From Streptomyces zaomyceticus (GTDB taxonomy: Bacteria; Actinomycetota; Actinomycetes; Streptomycetales; Streptomycetaceae): a stretch of 64,000 bases of DNA. The position numbers and the translations under genes were made by a program. The stretch spans positions 59,806 to 123,805 of the forward strand of contig NZ_BNBZ01000022.1 of the NCBI RefSeq assembly GCF_014656215.1, read 5' to 3'. Shown piece by piece: positions 1-7,717 of this stretch. How positions within the stretch are numbered: the first letter of the stretch is position 1; each line of letters opens with the position of its first letter. Under the pieces are notes generated by a model. It saw only the letters and a list, made by a program, of their open reading frames with translations. It did no database searches and was not told where the DNA came from.

Positions 1-30
1 AGGTGACCGCTCTTCGTGTCACGGCGATCG

Positions 31-62
31 GCCCCGGTTGGAATCCCCCGTCCAACCGGGGC
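31..62 (+). terminator. Intrinsic terminator of a gene upstream of the window
   Basis: A perfect 12-bp stem (31-42 with 51-62) closes an 8-base loop and is followed by TTTGTCG. It probably ends a plus-strand transcript whose gene lies left of base 1. The stem composition and T-run are typical of factor-independent terminators in this genome type. Confidence 0.75.
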
Positions 63-290
63 TTTGTCGTTCCCGGACGCCTTGCCGCACAGCGCTGGGC
101 ACCTCCCGCAGAGCCGGGGCACCCTCCAGCACGGCACGATCGAGGCGCTCGAGGGGCGCGCGCTCCGGCGCGTTCGACCCGTTCGAGTGAGGCGCGGCAT
201 GGGGGCCCCGCCCTCGGGCAGTGATCATCCCGAGCCGCCGAGTCGATCACTCGCCGGCCGTCCGACCAGGGACGATCGAACGGGGACCTC
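63..290. other. Intergenic region with no gene recognised
   Basis: This stretch lies between the upstream terminator and the lipoprotein gene at 291. Open frames exist on both strands but show no family resemblance and no Shine-Dalgarno site, so I call nothing. It presumably carries the promoter of the lipoprotein gene. Confidence 0.5.
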
Positions 291-1034
291 ATGCTTCGCA
301 TCACCGCGCGCACGCGCCACGCCCTCCTTGCCGCGGCCGCCGCGCTCCTGCTGTCCGGTTGCGCGACGGTCGGACCCGGACCGTCCGAAGCATCCGGCCT
401 CCCTTCCGGTGCGGCGGCCCAGGACGCGCTCCTCAAGGCCGCCGAGCACCGGCTCGTCGTGGACTGTCTGAAGGGCCAGGGCCTCTCGCTGACGTCCAGG
501 CCCCGCGCCCCGGACGACGACCGCACCCTCCGGGCGGCGCTCTTCGGCGCCGGCCCCCGAGAACTCTCCGTCACCCTGGCCACGGGGGCCACCGTCACCG
601 CCCACACGGACGGGTGTCTCGCCGGGGCCCGGAATCGGCTCTACGGCGACCAGCGCCGCTGGTTCCGGGCCCAGGTGGTCGTCGACAACCTCCGCGCCGA
701 GGCGCAGGCCCGGGTGAGCGCCGACCCCACCCACCGTGCCGCGCTCGCCCGCTGGACCCGGTGTGCGACCCCGCCGGGCGGCACTCCGCACTCCGACCGG
801 CCCGGCCGTCCCGTCCGCGCCGAGCGTCCGAACCCGGCCGTCGCCGTCCGCTGCTCCCGCGAGAGCGGCCTCGACGAGGTCCGGGCCCGACTCGAAGCCA
901 CCGAGCTGGTCACCGTGCGCGCACTGCGCCGCGACGAGCTCGCCACGTACCGGCAGCTGCGCGACCGCGCACTGCGGCGGGCAGTCGAACTGCCCGCGAC
1001 CGTCCCACCGCAGAAAGGCCCCACCCACTCGTGA
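291..1034 (+). CDS. Putative lipoprotein, function unknown
   Basis: A 247-residue protein with a charged N-terminus, a hydrophobic Ala/Leu segment (about residues 8-20) and a lipobox LLSGC. It should be exported by Sec and lipid-anchored at the cysteine near residue 24. The mature part is Arg/Ala-rich with cysteines around the middle (VDCLKGQGL, DGCLAGARN, TRCATPPG, VRCSRES) that could form disulfides outside the cell. I recognise no enzymatic motif. The stop overlaps the GTG of the next gene by 4 bases (GTGA), so the two are probably translationally coupled. Confidence 0.75.
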   Translation: MLRITARTRHALLAAAAALLLSGCATVGPGPSEASGLPSGAAAQDALLKAAEHRLVVDCLKGQGLSLTSRPRAPDDDRTLRAALFGAGPRELSVTLATGATVTAHTDGCLAGARNRLYGDQRRWFRAQVVVDNLRAEAQARVSADPTHRAALARWTRCATPPGGTPHSDRPGRPVRAERPNPAVAVRCSRESGLDEVRARLEATELVTVRALRRDELATYRQLRDRALRRAVELPATVPPQKGPTHS

Positions 1035-1402
1035 AGCGATTTCTCGTCACCACCGCCGCGGCCCTTTTCGCCGCGACCGCCGGCCTCGCCCTCGCGACCT
1101 CCGCGGGAGCGGCCGAATGCCCGAGCGGAGAGTTCTGCGTCTGGCAGGACTCCAACTTCGGCGGCCAGCGCGCGAACTGGAGCGGAGACGACGGTTGGTG
1201 GGAGAGCTGGATCTCCGACACCGACTCCTCCTGGGCCAACCACGGCATCTCCGGTCCCGGCATCAAGGACCACGTCAAGGTCTACGAGAGTGCCTGGCAG
1301 GGCGGCAGCATGACCGTCTGCCTCGCCCCCGGCCAGGAGGTCGGCTACAACGGCGCGGCCAACGACCGTGGTGACTCCCACATCTGGTCGATGGGCTGCT
1401 GA
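1031..1402 (+). CDS. Secreted peptidase inhibitor I36-like protein
   Basis: A 123-residue secreted protein starting at GTG 1031. A signal peptide (residues 1 to about 28, ending ATSAGAA) precedes a small mature domain with CPSGEFCVWQDSNFGG and the C-terminal GDSHIWSMGC. The pattern CPxGxxCxWxxxxFxG is that of the peptidase inhibitor I36 / beta-gamma-crystallin-like secreted proteins common in Streptomyces (the SMI-type metalloproteinase inhibitor fold). Four cysteines suggest two disulfides. It follows the lipoprotein gene with a 4-base overlap, so a shared envelope role is possible. The inhibitor function is inferred from the family and was not tested. Confidence 0.8.
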   Translation: MKRFLVTTAAALFAATAGLALATSAGAAECPSGEFCVWQDSNFGGQRANWSGDDGWWESWISDTDSSWANHGISGPGIKDHVKVYESAWQGGSMTVCLAPGQEVGYNGAANDRGDSHIWSMGC

Positions 1403-1447
1403 CAGGGCTCCCCGACCCCTCCGGGAACCGTTGAGTCCGCGGACGGC

Positions 1448-1481
1448 ACGGGGGCTGCGTCAGCCTTGACGCAGCCCCCGT
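1448..1481. terminator. Bidirectional terminator between convergent genes
   Basis: A perfect 15-bp inverted repeat (1448-1462 with 1467-1481) with the 4-base loop GCCT. It sits between the stop of the I36-like gene at 1402 and the stop of the convergent MreB-like gene at 1509, so it can serve both. Confidence 0.85.
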
Positions 1482-1508
1482 CTCCAGCGCGCTCGACGAT
1501 GCCCCGCC

Positions 1509-2276
1509 TCAGCCGCGGCCCAAGGCGCCCGTCGGGTGGCGGAGGGCCGAGGCGAGCATCAGGCCGGCGCCGCGGACGACGCTGGTCGACGGGTCGTTGG
1601 CCAGCCGGATGCGGGCGCGCAGGAGGTGGGCGAGGCGACCGGTCACCTCCAGGCACAGGGCTCCGCCGCCGGTCACCAGGACGCCGCGCCGCAGTGCCCC
1701 GCGCACGGCTCCGGTGCGATCGTGCCGCCACAGGTCGCTCACCATGTCGGCGGCCGTCCCCGCGACCGAGTCCGGCGCGTTGCCGGACGCCGGGAGGTCG
1801 TCGACTCCCACCTCCGCCAGCCGGGCGTCCTGGACGAGGCCGTCCACGACGAGCGTGACCTCGGTCAGCTGCGCGCCGAGGTCGACGACGAGCAGCGGAC
1901 CGCCGCCCGGCGGGGCCGCGTAGGCCGCCGCGGCGCGGGCACTGTCCACGGCGATGACCCGGGCCGGGCCGAGCGCGTCCACCAGTTGCCGTGCGGCCTT
2001 CCGCTCCTCGGGGGCGGCGAGCACCGGGTGGGTCAGCATCACGACGGTGTCGTGCCCGCCGTCACCCGGGGCCGAGGCGGTGAGACGTCGGAGCAGCCGG
2101 AGCTGTGAGGCCGCGTCGGTCACGCGCCCGCGTCGTACCGGACCACTGGGCACGTCCGCGAAGACGCCCGCCCCCGGCGCCCAGGCCCGGGTCCTGGAGC
2201 TGCCGATGTCGAGGGCGATCCCGCGCACGGGCCTCCCCGGGCCCCGGTCGCCGCCTGTAGATCCGAACGATCCCAT
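1509..2276 (-). CDS. MreB-like actin-family ATPase (short form)
   Basis: A 255-residue protein of the actin/HSP70 ATPase fold. Visible motifs are phosphate-1 (ALDIGSSRTR, about residues 21-30), phosphate-2 (VVDLGAQLTEV) and the adenosine motif (VLVTGGGALCLE). At 255 residues it is shorter than true MreB (about 340), with reduced subdomains, as in the extra MreB-like proteins of streptomycetes. It stands alone rather than next to mreC/mreD, so it is probably not the main sporulation MreB. A role in envelope or cytoskeleton is inferred from the fold only. The ATG at 2276 is preceded by a weak GGACGGA site. Confidence 0.7.
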   Translation of the reverse strand: MGSFGSTGGDRGPGRPVRGIALDIGSSRTRAWAPGAGVFADVPSGPVRRGRVTDAASQLRLLRRLTASAPGDGGHDTVVMLTHPVLAAPEERKAARQLVDALGPARVIAVDSARAAAAYAAPPGGGPLLVVDLGAQLTEVTLVVDGLVQDARLAEVGVDDLPASGNAPDSVAGTAADMVSDLWRHDRTGAVRGALRRGVLVTGGGALCLEVTGRLAHLLRARIRLANDPSTSVVRGAGLMLASALRHPTGALGRG

Positions 2277-2397
2277 CGCTTCCGTCCAATCGCTGCGGAC
2301 CCGCTGATTACGAGGCCAGTACGGGACTTCACTATGCAGTATCCCTGGCGGGATCGCTATGGGCCTTTTGGATCGAAGGTGCCTCGATGAGGTCGGG

Positions 2398-3585
2398 TCA
2401 GTTGTCGGCGCCCAGCCAGAGGTCGGGGCCGAACACCTCGTAGTGGATGTCGGCCGCGGCGGTGCCCCTGCCGATGAGGTCGCCCCGGACCGCGCGGAGA
2501 AACGGCAGCGGCCCGCACAGATAGGCGGTCACGCCGGTCGGCAGGTCGACGGCGGTGACGTCCGCGCGGCCCGGCCGGGCTCCGGAGTCGCCCGGCTCCT
2601 CGTACCAGAGGTGCAGCGTTCCTTGCGGCAGCGCGCTCACGAGGCGCCGCAGTTCGTCGGCGTGGGCGTGGGAGGCGGGGCCGCGGTCGGCGTGGACGAC
2701 CACGACCGGGCGGGTCGAGCCGGTGGCGGCGAGGTGGTCGAGCATCGCCAGCATCGGGGTGCTGCCGATTCCGGCGGAGGCGAGCAGCAGGGGGCCGTCG
2801 CCCTCGGGCAGGACCAGGTCTCCGAAGGGGGCGGAGACCTCCACCGCGTCGCCCGCGCGCGCGTGCGCGTGCAGCCAGGAGGAGACCTCGCCCGCCGGGT
2901 CGCCGTCGACCCGCTTCACCGTGATCCGCCACTGCGGGTGCCCGGGGGCGGCGGACAGGCTGTACTGGCGGATCTGCCGGGCGCCGTCGGGCAGTGTGAC
3001 CCGGACGCTCACGTACTGGCCCGGACGGAACGTGGCCGTGGGGGTCCCGTCGGCGTGGCGCAGGACGAACGAGGCGGTGTCGGCCGTCTCCTCCTGCCGC
3101 TCCGCGATCTCCATCGACCGCCAGACCTGCCCCTCGGGGACGCCGGCCTCCTGGTAGAGCCGGGCCTCCACGGCGATCAGCGCGTTGGCCATCAGCCAGT
3201 ACACCTCGTCCCAGGCCCTTGCGACCTCGGGTGTCACCGCCTCGCCGAGGACCTCGACGATCGCGGCGAAGAGGTGCTCGTGCACGGTCTTGTACTGCGC
3301 CGAGGTGACGCCGAGCGAGGCGTGCTTGTTGGCGATCCGCGACAGCATCACGTCGGGGCGCTCGTCCGGCTTCTCCAGCAGGGCGACGGCGAAGGCGGCT
3401 ATCGAACCGGCGAGCGCCTTGCGCTGCTCGCCGCCGGCCTGGTTGCCCCGGTTGAACAGGTCGCGCAGGAGCTCGGGGTGGGCGGCGAAGAGCCGACCGT
3501 AGAACCGCTCGGTGATCCGGTCGAGCGCGCCGCCGACGGCGGGCAGGGTGGCGCGGACGACCGGGAGGGACTGCTCGGACAGCAT
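2398..3585 (-). CDS. hmp: Flavohaemoprotein, nitric oxide dioxygenase
   Basis: Converts NO with O2 and NAD(P)H to nitrate in the cytoplasm. The 395-residue protein has the full architecture: N-terminal globin domain (about 1-135, FYGRLF helix B, proximal His in KTVHEHLF), an FAD domain with RQYSLS (about 200-205), an NAD domain with GIGSTPML, and the C-terminal YEVFGPD. I start at ATG 3585 (MLSEQSLPVVRATLP), which matches family N-termini; a TTG four codons upstream is less likely. An NsrR-type operator lies 11 bases upstream, and nsrR itself is the next gene upstream on the same strand. NO-induced derepression is therefore expected. Confidence 0.95.
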   Translation of the reverse strand: MLSEQSLPVVRATLPAVGGALDRITERFYGRLFAAHPELLRDLFNRGNQAGGEQRKALAGSIAAFAVALLEKPDERPDVMLSRIANKHASLGVTSAQYKTVHEHLFAAIVEVLGEAVTPEVARAWDEVYWLMANALIAVEARLYQEAGVPEGQVWRSMEIAERQEETADTASFVLRHADGTPTATFRPGQYVSVRVTLPDGARQIRQYSLSAAPGHPQWRITVKRVDGDPAGEVSSWLHAHARAGDAVEVSAPFGDLVLPEGDGPLLLASAGIGSTPMLAMLDHLAATGSTRPVVVVHADRGPASHAHADELRRLVSALPQGTLHLWYEEPGDSGARPGRADVTAVDLPTGVTAYLCGPLPFLRAVRGDLIGRGTAAADIHYEVFGPDLWLGADN

Positions 3586-3595
3586 GAGAACTCGC

Positions 3596-3620
3596 AATCT
3601 GGTAGATGATCTGCGTATTT
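3596..3620 (-). promoter_or_regulatory. NsrR operator of hmp
   Basis: Read on the minus strand, this site has the layout AATACG, 9 bases, TACC, 3 bases, TT. The same layout occurs upstream of nsrR (4138-4161) and agrees with my memory of Streptomyces NsrR sites. It lies just before the hmp start and probably overlaps the -10 region, consistent with repression. Confidence 0.75.
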
Positions 3621-3679
3621 AAGGACGTGCGTGGGTGAGGGTGTGTACGGGGGCGGGTGTGCGGTCGGGTGTCGACGGC

Positions 3680-4123
3680 TCAGGGTGTGGGGCGTGGGGT
3701 GAGGGAGAGGAGCAGGGGGCCGGTCGGTGACTTCACCAGCTCGGCCACCGTCAGCGGGTCCAGCGCGCGGTAGAACGCCTCCTGTGCTTCGCGCAGCGCT
3801 CCCCGCAGGCGGCAGGCGGTGCGCAGCGGGCACGGGGGATCGCCCTCGCAGGCGACGACCTCCTCCTCTCCTTCCAGGGTGCGGGCCAGCCAGCCCACCG
3901 AGGAGCGTCGCCCCCGTTCCGTCAGGGCCAGGCCGCCGCCACGGCCGCGCCGCGCCTCGACCACGCCGAGGTGCTGGAGCCGGGTGACCACCTTCGCCAT
4001 GTGGGCGTAGGGCACGTCCATCGACTCCGCCACCTCGCGGGTGGTGACGGATTCCTCCGGAGCGGTGACTGCAAGGCGCATCACGGCGCGGAGTGCCAGG
4101 TCGGTGAACTTCGTCAGCCTCAC
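3680..4123 (-). CDS. nsrR: NsrR, Rrf2-family NO-sensing repressor
   Basis: A 147-residue Rrf2-family regulator with an N-terminal winged helix (MRLTKFTDLALRAVMRLA onward) and three cysteines at 92, 98 and 104 (CEGDPPC, then C). This CX5CX5C spacing is that of [4Fe-4S] NsrR, and Asp8, the fourth cluster ligand known from Streptomyces coelicolor NsrR, is present. NO damages the cluster and releases DNA. It sits directly upstream of hmp on the same strand, and both carry the same operator motif, so it most likely represses both hmp and itself. The C-terminal tail is proline-rich and unremarkable. Confidence 0.92.
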   Translation of the reverse strand: MRLTKFTDLALRAVMRLAVTAPEESVTTREVAESMDVPYAHMAKVVTRLQHLGVVEARRGRGGGLALTERGRRSSVGWLARTLEGEEEVVACEGDPPCPLRTACRLRGALREAQEAFYRALDPLTVAELVKSPTGPLLLSLTPRPTP

Positions 4124-4137
4124 GCCATGACCGTATC

Positions 4138-4161
4138 AAAGCGGTATCCCGCATACGTATT
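4138..4161 (-). promoter_or_regulatory. NsrR operator of nsrR
   Basis: On the minus strand the site reads AATACG, 9 bases, TACC, 3 bases, TT, with exactly the spacing found upstream of hmp. It begins 15 bases upstream of the nsrR ATG and its far end overlaps the TAA stop (4160-4162) of the preceding gene. Autoregulation is inferred. Confidence 0.7.
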
Positions 4162-5092
4162 AAGGGGTGGGGTCTCGCCTCACATGCCGCCACAGCCACC
4201 AGCCGCCCGAGACCAGGCAGCTGGCGGTGAGCACGATCCCCACCACCGGCCATCGCCCGTCCGCGATCCGGATGTCCGTGACGATCACCAGGAAGAGGGC
4301 GACCGTCGGCAGCAGGACGGAACCGGCCGCGCGCAACCCCGCCCGTGCCAGGGCCGGGTCGATCCGGGCGCCGCGTGAGGGCCGGAGATCGAGGGAGCCG
4401 ACATAGAAGACGGTGGCCCGGTCGGTCAGCCGCGTGGTGCCGCGGTAGTACTGGAAGGCCATGTAGGGCAGCCAGACCAGTGGGGCCACCAGGCCGACCA
4501 GGAACACGGCGCCGAGGAGTGACCACCGGCCGAGGCGGACCCAGCGGCTCGCCGCGTCGCCCGGCGTGACCAGTCCGAGGAGCCGGGCCATCCGCGCGAT
4601 CAGTTCCCGGAAGGCCGCCAGGTGCCCCCGGCCGGCTCCGGCTCCCGGCCGGGGGCCGGTCAGGTCCAGCGCGGTCCGGGCGGTCTCGGTGTCTCCGTAC
4701 ACCCCTTGCAGGACGAGGAGTTCGGCGGCTCGCTGCGGGTCCGTGGTGTCCCGTCCCTCGACGGCGGCGATCTCGAGCACCGTGTGCACCTGGGAGAGGA
4801 GCGCGCCGCAGAAGGCCAGCGGGATGAAGAGAAGGAAGGGGCCACCGACGAAGGCGCCTTCCGTCGTCACCAGCCGGCGTCCACGGGTCACGACCATGGT
4901 GCGCAGGGCGGCCGCGTCCGCGTCGGGGTGGTCCTTCCGGAGGCGCTCGACGGTCGGTCCGGCGCGCGGCCCCAGGTGGCGCAACGCGAAGGACGCGAGC
5001 GACTCCGGAAGTCTGCCGGGCTCCGCCAGGACCTCCCTCAGCAGGGAACCGGCGAGCCCGGCGGCCGGTGCCGCCCGCGTCCTCTTCCGCAC
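4160..5092 (-). CDS. Multi-pass membrane protein, function unknown
   Basis: A 310-residue protein starting at GTG 5092. Residues 1-75 are polar and Arg-rich. Hydrophobic segments lie at about 80-100 (GGPFLLFIPLAFCGALL), 190-212 (LLGAVFLVGLVAPLVWLP), 254-272 (SVLLPTVALFLVIV) and 281-300 (VVGIVLTASCLVSGGWWLW), suggesting four membrane spans. A cytosolic or external loop holds an Ala/Gly-rich stretch near 145-155. It lies 37 bases downstream of the SHOCT protein gene on the same strand, and the two may form an operon. The gene ends inside the nsrR operator. I do not recognise the family. Confidence 0.7.
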   Translation of the reverse strand: MRKRTRAAPAAGLAGSLLREVLAEPGRLPESLASFALRHLGPRAGPTVERLRKDHPDADAAALRTMVVTRGRRLVTTEGAFVGGPFLLFIPLAFCGALLSQVHTVLEIAAVEGRDTTDPQRAAELLVLQGVYGDTETARTALDLTGPRPGAGAGRGHLAAFRELIARMARLLGLVTPGDAASRWVRLGRWSLLGAVFLVGLVAPLVWLPYMAFQYYRGTTRLTDRATVFYVGSLDLRPSRGARIDPALARAGLRAAGSVLLPTVALFLVIVTDIRIADGRWPVVGIVLTASCLVSGGWWLWRHVRRDPTP

Positions 5093-5129
5093 CTCCGCGC
5101 GCGCCCTCTGTGCGTACTTCTCCCAGCCC

Positions 5130-5531
5130 TCAGGCCAGGACCTTGGCCTTGGCCTTCTCGAACTCCTCGGGCGTGATCGCGCCCTTCTCCTTCAGCTCCG
5201 CCAGCCGCGCCAGCTCGGCGGTGGCACCGCCGCCACCGCCCTCCGGGGTCCCGGCGGCCTTGCGGATGTAGTCCTGGAAGGCGGCCTCGCTCTCCCTGGC
5301 CTGCTTGACGTCACGCGCGCCCATGCTCTTGCCCCGGGCGATGACGTAGACGAGCACCCCGAGATAGGGGAGCACGATGCAGAAGATCAGCCAGCCCGCC
5401 TTGGCCCAACCGTTGAGGGAGTGGTCCCGGAAGATGTCGGTGATCACCTTGAAGAGCAGGAACAGCCACATGATCCAGAGGAAGAACCACAGCATGGTCC
5501 AGAAGACGTTGAGGAGGGGGTAGTCGTCCAT
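5130..5531 (-). CDS. SHOCT-domain membrane protein with PLDc_N-like N-terminus
   Basis: A 133-residue protein. Residues 1-28 and 45-65 are hydrophobic (MLWFFLWIMWLFLLFK, WLIFCIVLPYLGVLVYVI), the second followed by a basic RGKSMGARD, which resembles the phospholipase-D N-terminal-like membrane module. The C-terminal 30 residues (LARLAELKEKGAITPEEFE then KAKAK) are a standard SHOCT motif, a short domain seen at the ends of many membrane proteins and thought to aid oligomerisation. I start at ATG 5531 because longer versions add only Arg/Pro-rich sequence. No catalytic residues are visible. Confidence 0.85.
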   Translation of the reverse strand: MDDYPLLNVFWTMLWFFLWIMWLFLLFKVITDIFRDHSLNGWAKAGWLIFCIVLPYLGVLVYVIARGKSMGARDVKQARESEAAFQDYIRKAAGTPEGGGGGATAELARLAELKEKGAITPEEFEKAKAKVLA

Positions 5532-5764
5532 GCCTGCACACTCCGTTCCGGCACCGGCCGGGAGAGGCCAGGTGTTGGAGCGAGTCTCACCCAGCCTCGG
5601 CGCACCCGCATGTCGTGACCGCTCCGGCCGCGGACCGCCCGCGGCCGTGCTCGGACGGAGGCCGTGAAGTGTGCCGCATGCGAGGAACGGGGCGTCACGC
5701 GGCCGGGCGACGCCTTCGCCGGGCCGGCCCGTCATCGGGCCGGCCGGGGTGTGGAGGGTTCCGC

Positions 5765-6214
5765 TCAGGAGTCGCGCAGGGCCGCGAGCGCGCGGTCCGC
5801 GTGGGCGCTCATGCGCAGCTCACTGCGTACGACCTCCCGGATCCGCCGGTCCTGGCCGATCACGAACGTGACCCGCTTCGTCGGAGCGAGCGAGAATCCC
5901 CGCTTGACCCCGAACAGGTCGCGTACGGCGCCGTCCGGGTCGGACAGCAGGGGATAGCCGAGCGAGTGCCGCTCGGCGAACTCCTGCTGCCGTTCCACCG
6001 CGTCCGTGCTGATCCCGACGGGCTGTGCGCCGACGGTGCGGAACTCGGCGGCGAGATCGCGGAAGTGACAGGCCTCGGCGGTGCAGCCCGGGGTGAGAGC
6101 CGCCGGGTAGAAGAAGAGGACGACCGGCCCCTCGGAAAGGAGACCGGTGAGGGAGCGCGGGGCGCCCGTCTCGTCCGGAAGGCTGAAGTCCTCGACGAGG
6201 TCACCGACGTTCAT
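5765..6214 (-). CDS. BCP/PrxQ-type peroxiredoxin
   Basis: A 149-residue thiol peroxidase reducing H2O2 or organic hydroperoxides in the cytoplasm. The thioredoxin-fold core includes PVVLFFYPAALTPGCTAEAC, with the peroxidatic Cys in TPGC (near residue 44) and a likely resolving Cys five residues later (TAEAC), the PrxQ arrangement. The N-terminus (VGDLVEDFSLPDETG) and the RVTFVIGQDRRIRE strand are typical. The length is normal for the family. It is a single gene on the minus strand with no visible OxyR gene nearby. Confidence 0.92.
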   Translation of the reverse strand: MNVGDLVEDFSLPDETGAPRSLTGLLSEGPVVLFFYPAALTPGCTAEACHFRDLAAEFRTVGAQPVGISTDAVERQQEFAERHSLGYPLLSDPDGAVRDLFGVKRGFSLAPTKRVTFVIGQDRRIREVVRSELRMSAHADRALAALRDS

Positions 6215-6335
6215 AGAGGCCCGTCCCCGATCCGTACCCGATGTGTCACCGGAGCGTCCGGTGGCCGGCCGGTGACGTTACCGCAGAGTAGGAGGTGACG
6301 TCACCCCTCGCACGCCCCTCACCCTCGGGGCGCTC

Positions 6336-6947
6336 TCAGCCCCCGTGCGCCGCCGCCTCCGCCGCTTCGCTCAGGGCCGGGGCCGCGCTCCGGGCCGCGG
6401 CGCGCCGGTCGAGCACGGCGAGGGCGCGCTCGCCCCAGCGCAGGTTCTCCTCCTCGAAGAACCGGCCGCGCATCAGCGTGAGGTACGGTCCCACCCGCTC
6501 CGCCTCGTCGAGGTACGTGTCCTCGTCGCGGCCCGCGAGCATCCACTCCCGCAGCCGGTCGTAGCGGGCCAGCTTCGCGCGGGACGCCTCCATGCGCTGG
6601 GCCACGAACCCGCGGACGGCTGTCGTGTCGCCCTCGTCGCAGGCCTGTACCTGCACCATCAGCTCGTCACGGACGGCGCTGGGCCGCGGCGGCGTCGACG
6701 TGTAGGCGGCCAGGTCCCGCATGCCGGGCTCGGTGAGGCTGAACATCCGCTTGTTGGGGCGGCGTTCCTGTTGCACCACGCGCGCCGTGATCAGGCCGGC
6801 CTCGGCGAGCTTGTCCAGCTCGCGGTAGAGCTGCTGGGGCGTGGCCGCCCAGAAGTTGGCGACGGACACGTCGAAGATCTTGGCCAGGTCGTATCCGGAG
6901 GCCTCGCCCTCCAGGAGAGCTGCGAGGACGGCGTGCTTGAGGGACAT
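6336..6947 (-). CDS. PadR-family transcriptional regulator
   Basis: A 203-residue regulator. The N-terminal winged helix (MSLKHAVLAALLEGEASGYDL, then FWAATPQQLYRELDKLAEAGLI and a beta-wing with RRPNKRMFSLT) is characteristic of PadR (PF03551). The C-terminal half (about 100-180) is the helical Vir_C-like dimerisation region. A strong inverted repeat lies 20-49 bases upstream of the ATG, suiting autorepression, and the divergent SRPBCC gene at 7095 may share control. The ligand is unknown. Confidence 0.9.
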   Translation of the reverse strand: MSLKHAVLAALLEGEASGYDLAKIFDVSVANFWAATPQQLYRELDKLAEAGLITARVVQQERRPNKRMFSLTEPGMRDLAAYTSTPPRPSAVRDELMVQVQACDEGDTTAVRGFVAQRMEASRAKLARYDRLREWMLAGRDEDTYLDEAERVGPYLTLMRGRFFEEENLRWGERALAVLDRRAAARSAAPALSEAAEAAAHGG

Positions 6948-6966
6948 CCGGCCACGCTAGCAGCAC

Positions 6967-6996
6967 GTTGAATAGTTTCCTCCGCACCTATTCAAC
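6967..6996. promoter_or_regulatory. Probable PadR operator (9-bp inverted repeat)
   Basis: GTTGAATAG (6967-6975) and CTATTCAAC (6988-6996) form a perfect 9-bp inverted repeat with a 12-base spacer, so the half-sites are 21 bp apart, two helical turns. It is AT-rich against a GC-rich background and sits between padR and the divergent SRPBCC gene. Confidence 0.75.
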
Positions 6997-7094
6997 GGGC
7001 GATCCCCGGGCCGGACGGGGCCCTCTCGCTGGCAGGTCCGTCCGGCGCCTGCCTAGGCTGGAAGGAGGGGACGGCAGATCCGAGGGGCAGCGCG

Positions 7095-7580
7095 ATGGAC
7101 CACCACACGTTTGTCTACACCACCTATATCCGGACCACCCCCGACGAACTCTGGAAGGCGCTCACCGACCCGGAGTCCACCCGCCGGTACTGGGGCGTGA
7201 CCTTCGAGAGCGAGTGGACCACCGGCGCTTCCATGGTCTGGGACGAGAACGGACGCAGGACCGTCGACCCCGAACAGGTCGTCCTCGAGGCCGAACCCGG
7301 CCGCCTCCTCTCGTACACCTGGCATTCGTTCACCCCGGCCTGGGCGGAGGCCGTACACCTCGGGCAGGACGTGTACGAGCGGCTCGCCCGCGAGCGCAGG
7401 TCCCGCGTGGCCTTTGTGATCGAGCCCTCCGGAGACACGGTCAAGCTCACGGTCACGCACGGCGACCTGGAACCCGACGGTCTGATGAAGGGGATGATCG
7501 CAGAGGGGTGGCCCGCGCTCATCTCCAGCCTCAAGTCCCTCCTGGAGACGGGAGAGGAACTCCCGGAGCCTCCGCGCTGA
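7095..7580 (+). CDS. SRPBCC / AHSA1-type START-fold protein
   Basis: A 161-residue protein with the signature of the activator-of-Hsp90-like (AHSA1, PF08327) branch of the START superfamily: TTPDELWKALTDPESTRRYW, then DPEQVVLEAEPGRLLSYTW. Such proteins form a hydrophobic ligand cavity, and many actinobacterial members are paired with ArsR or PadR regulators. A purine-rich site (GAAGGAGGGG) lies about 24 bases upstream and the sequence GAGGGGCAGCGCG leads directly into ATG 7095. It diverges from the PadR gene and its operator, so PadR control is plausible. The ligand is unknown. Confidence 0.85.
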   Translation: MDHHTFVYTTYIRTTPDELWKALTDPESTRRYWGVTFESEWTTGASMVWDENGRRTVDPEQVVLEAEPGRLLSYTWHSFTPAWAEAVHLGQDVYERLARERRSRVAFVIEPSGDTVKLTVTHGDLEPDGLMKGMIAEGWPALISSLKSLLETGEELPEPPR

Positions 7581-7717
7581 CCCATTCGAGTCGTCTCGTC
7601 CCCCACTCCGCCGCCACGCCCGGTGTCTTGATCATCCGATCCTCCTTTCATCCGATTTGATGCTGCGGTCGGCATCGCCCGCCGGCACCGTCGTCAGGAA
7701 AGGGGAGGGTGTCCGAC

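Noticed and set aside
31..62. tRNA-like sequence near the window start (GGTTGGAATCC)
   Set aside because: It folds into a simple 12-bp terminator hairpin and has no cloverleaf arms or acceptor end.
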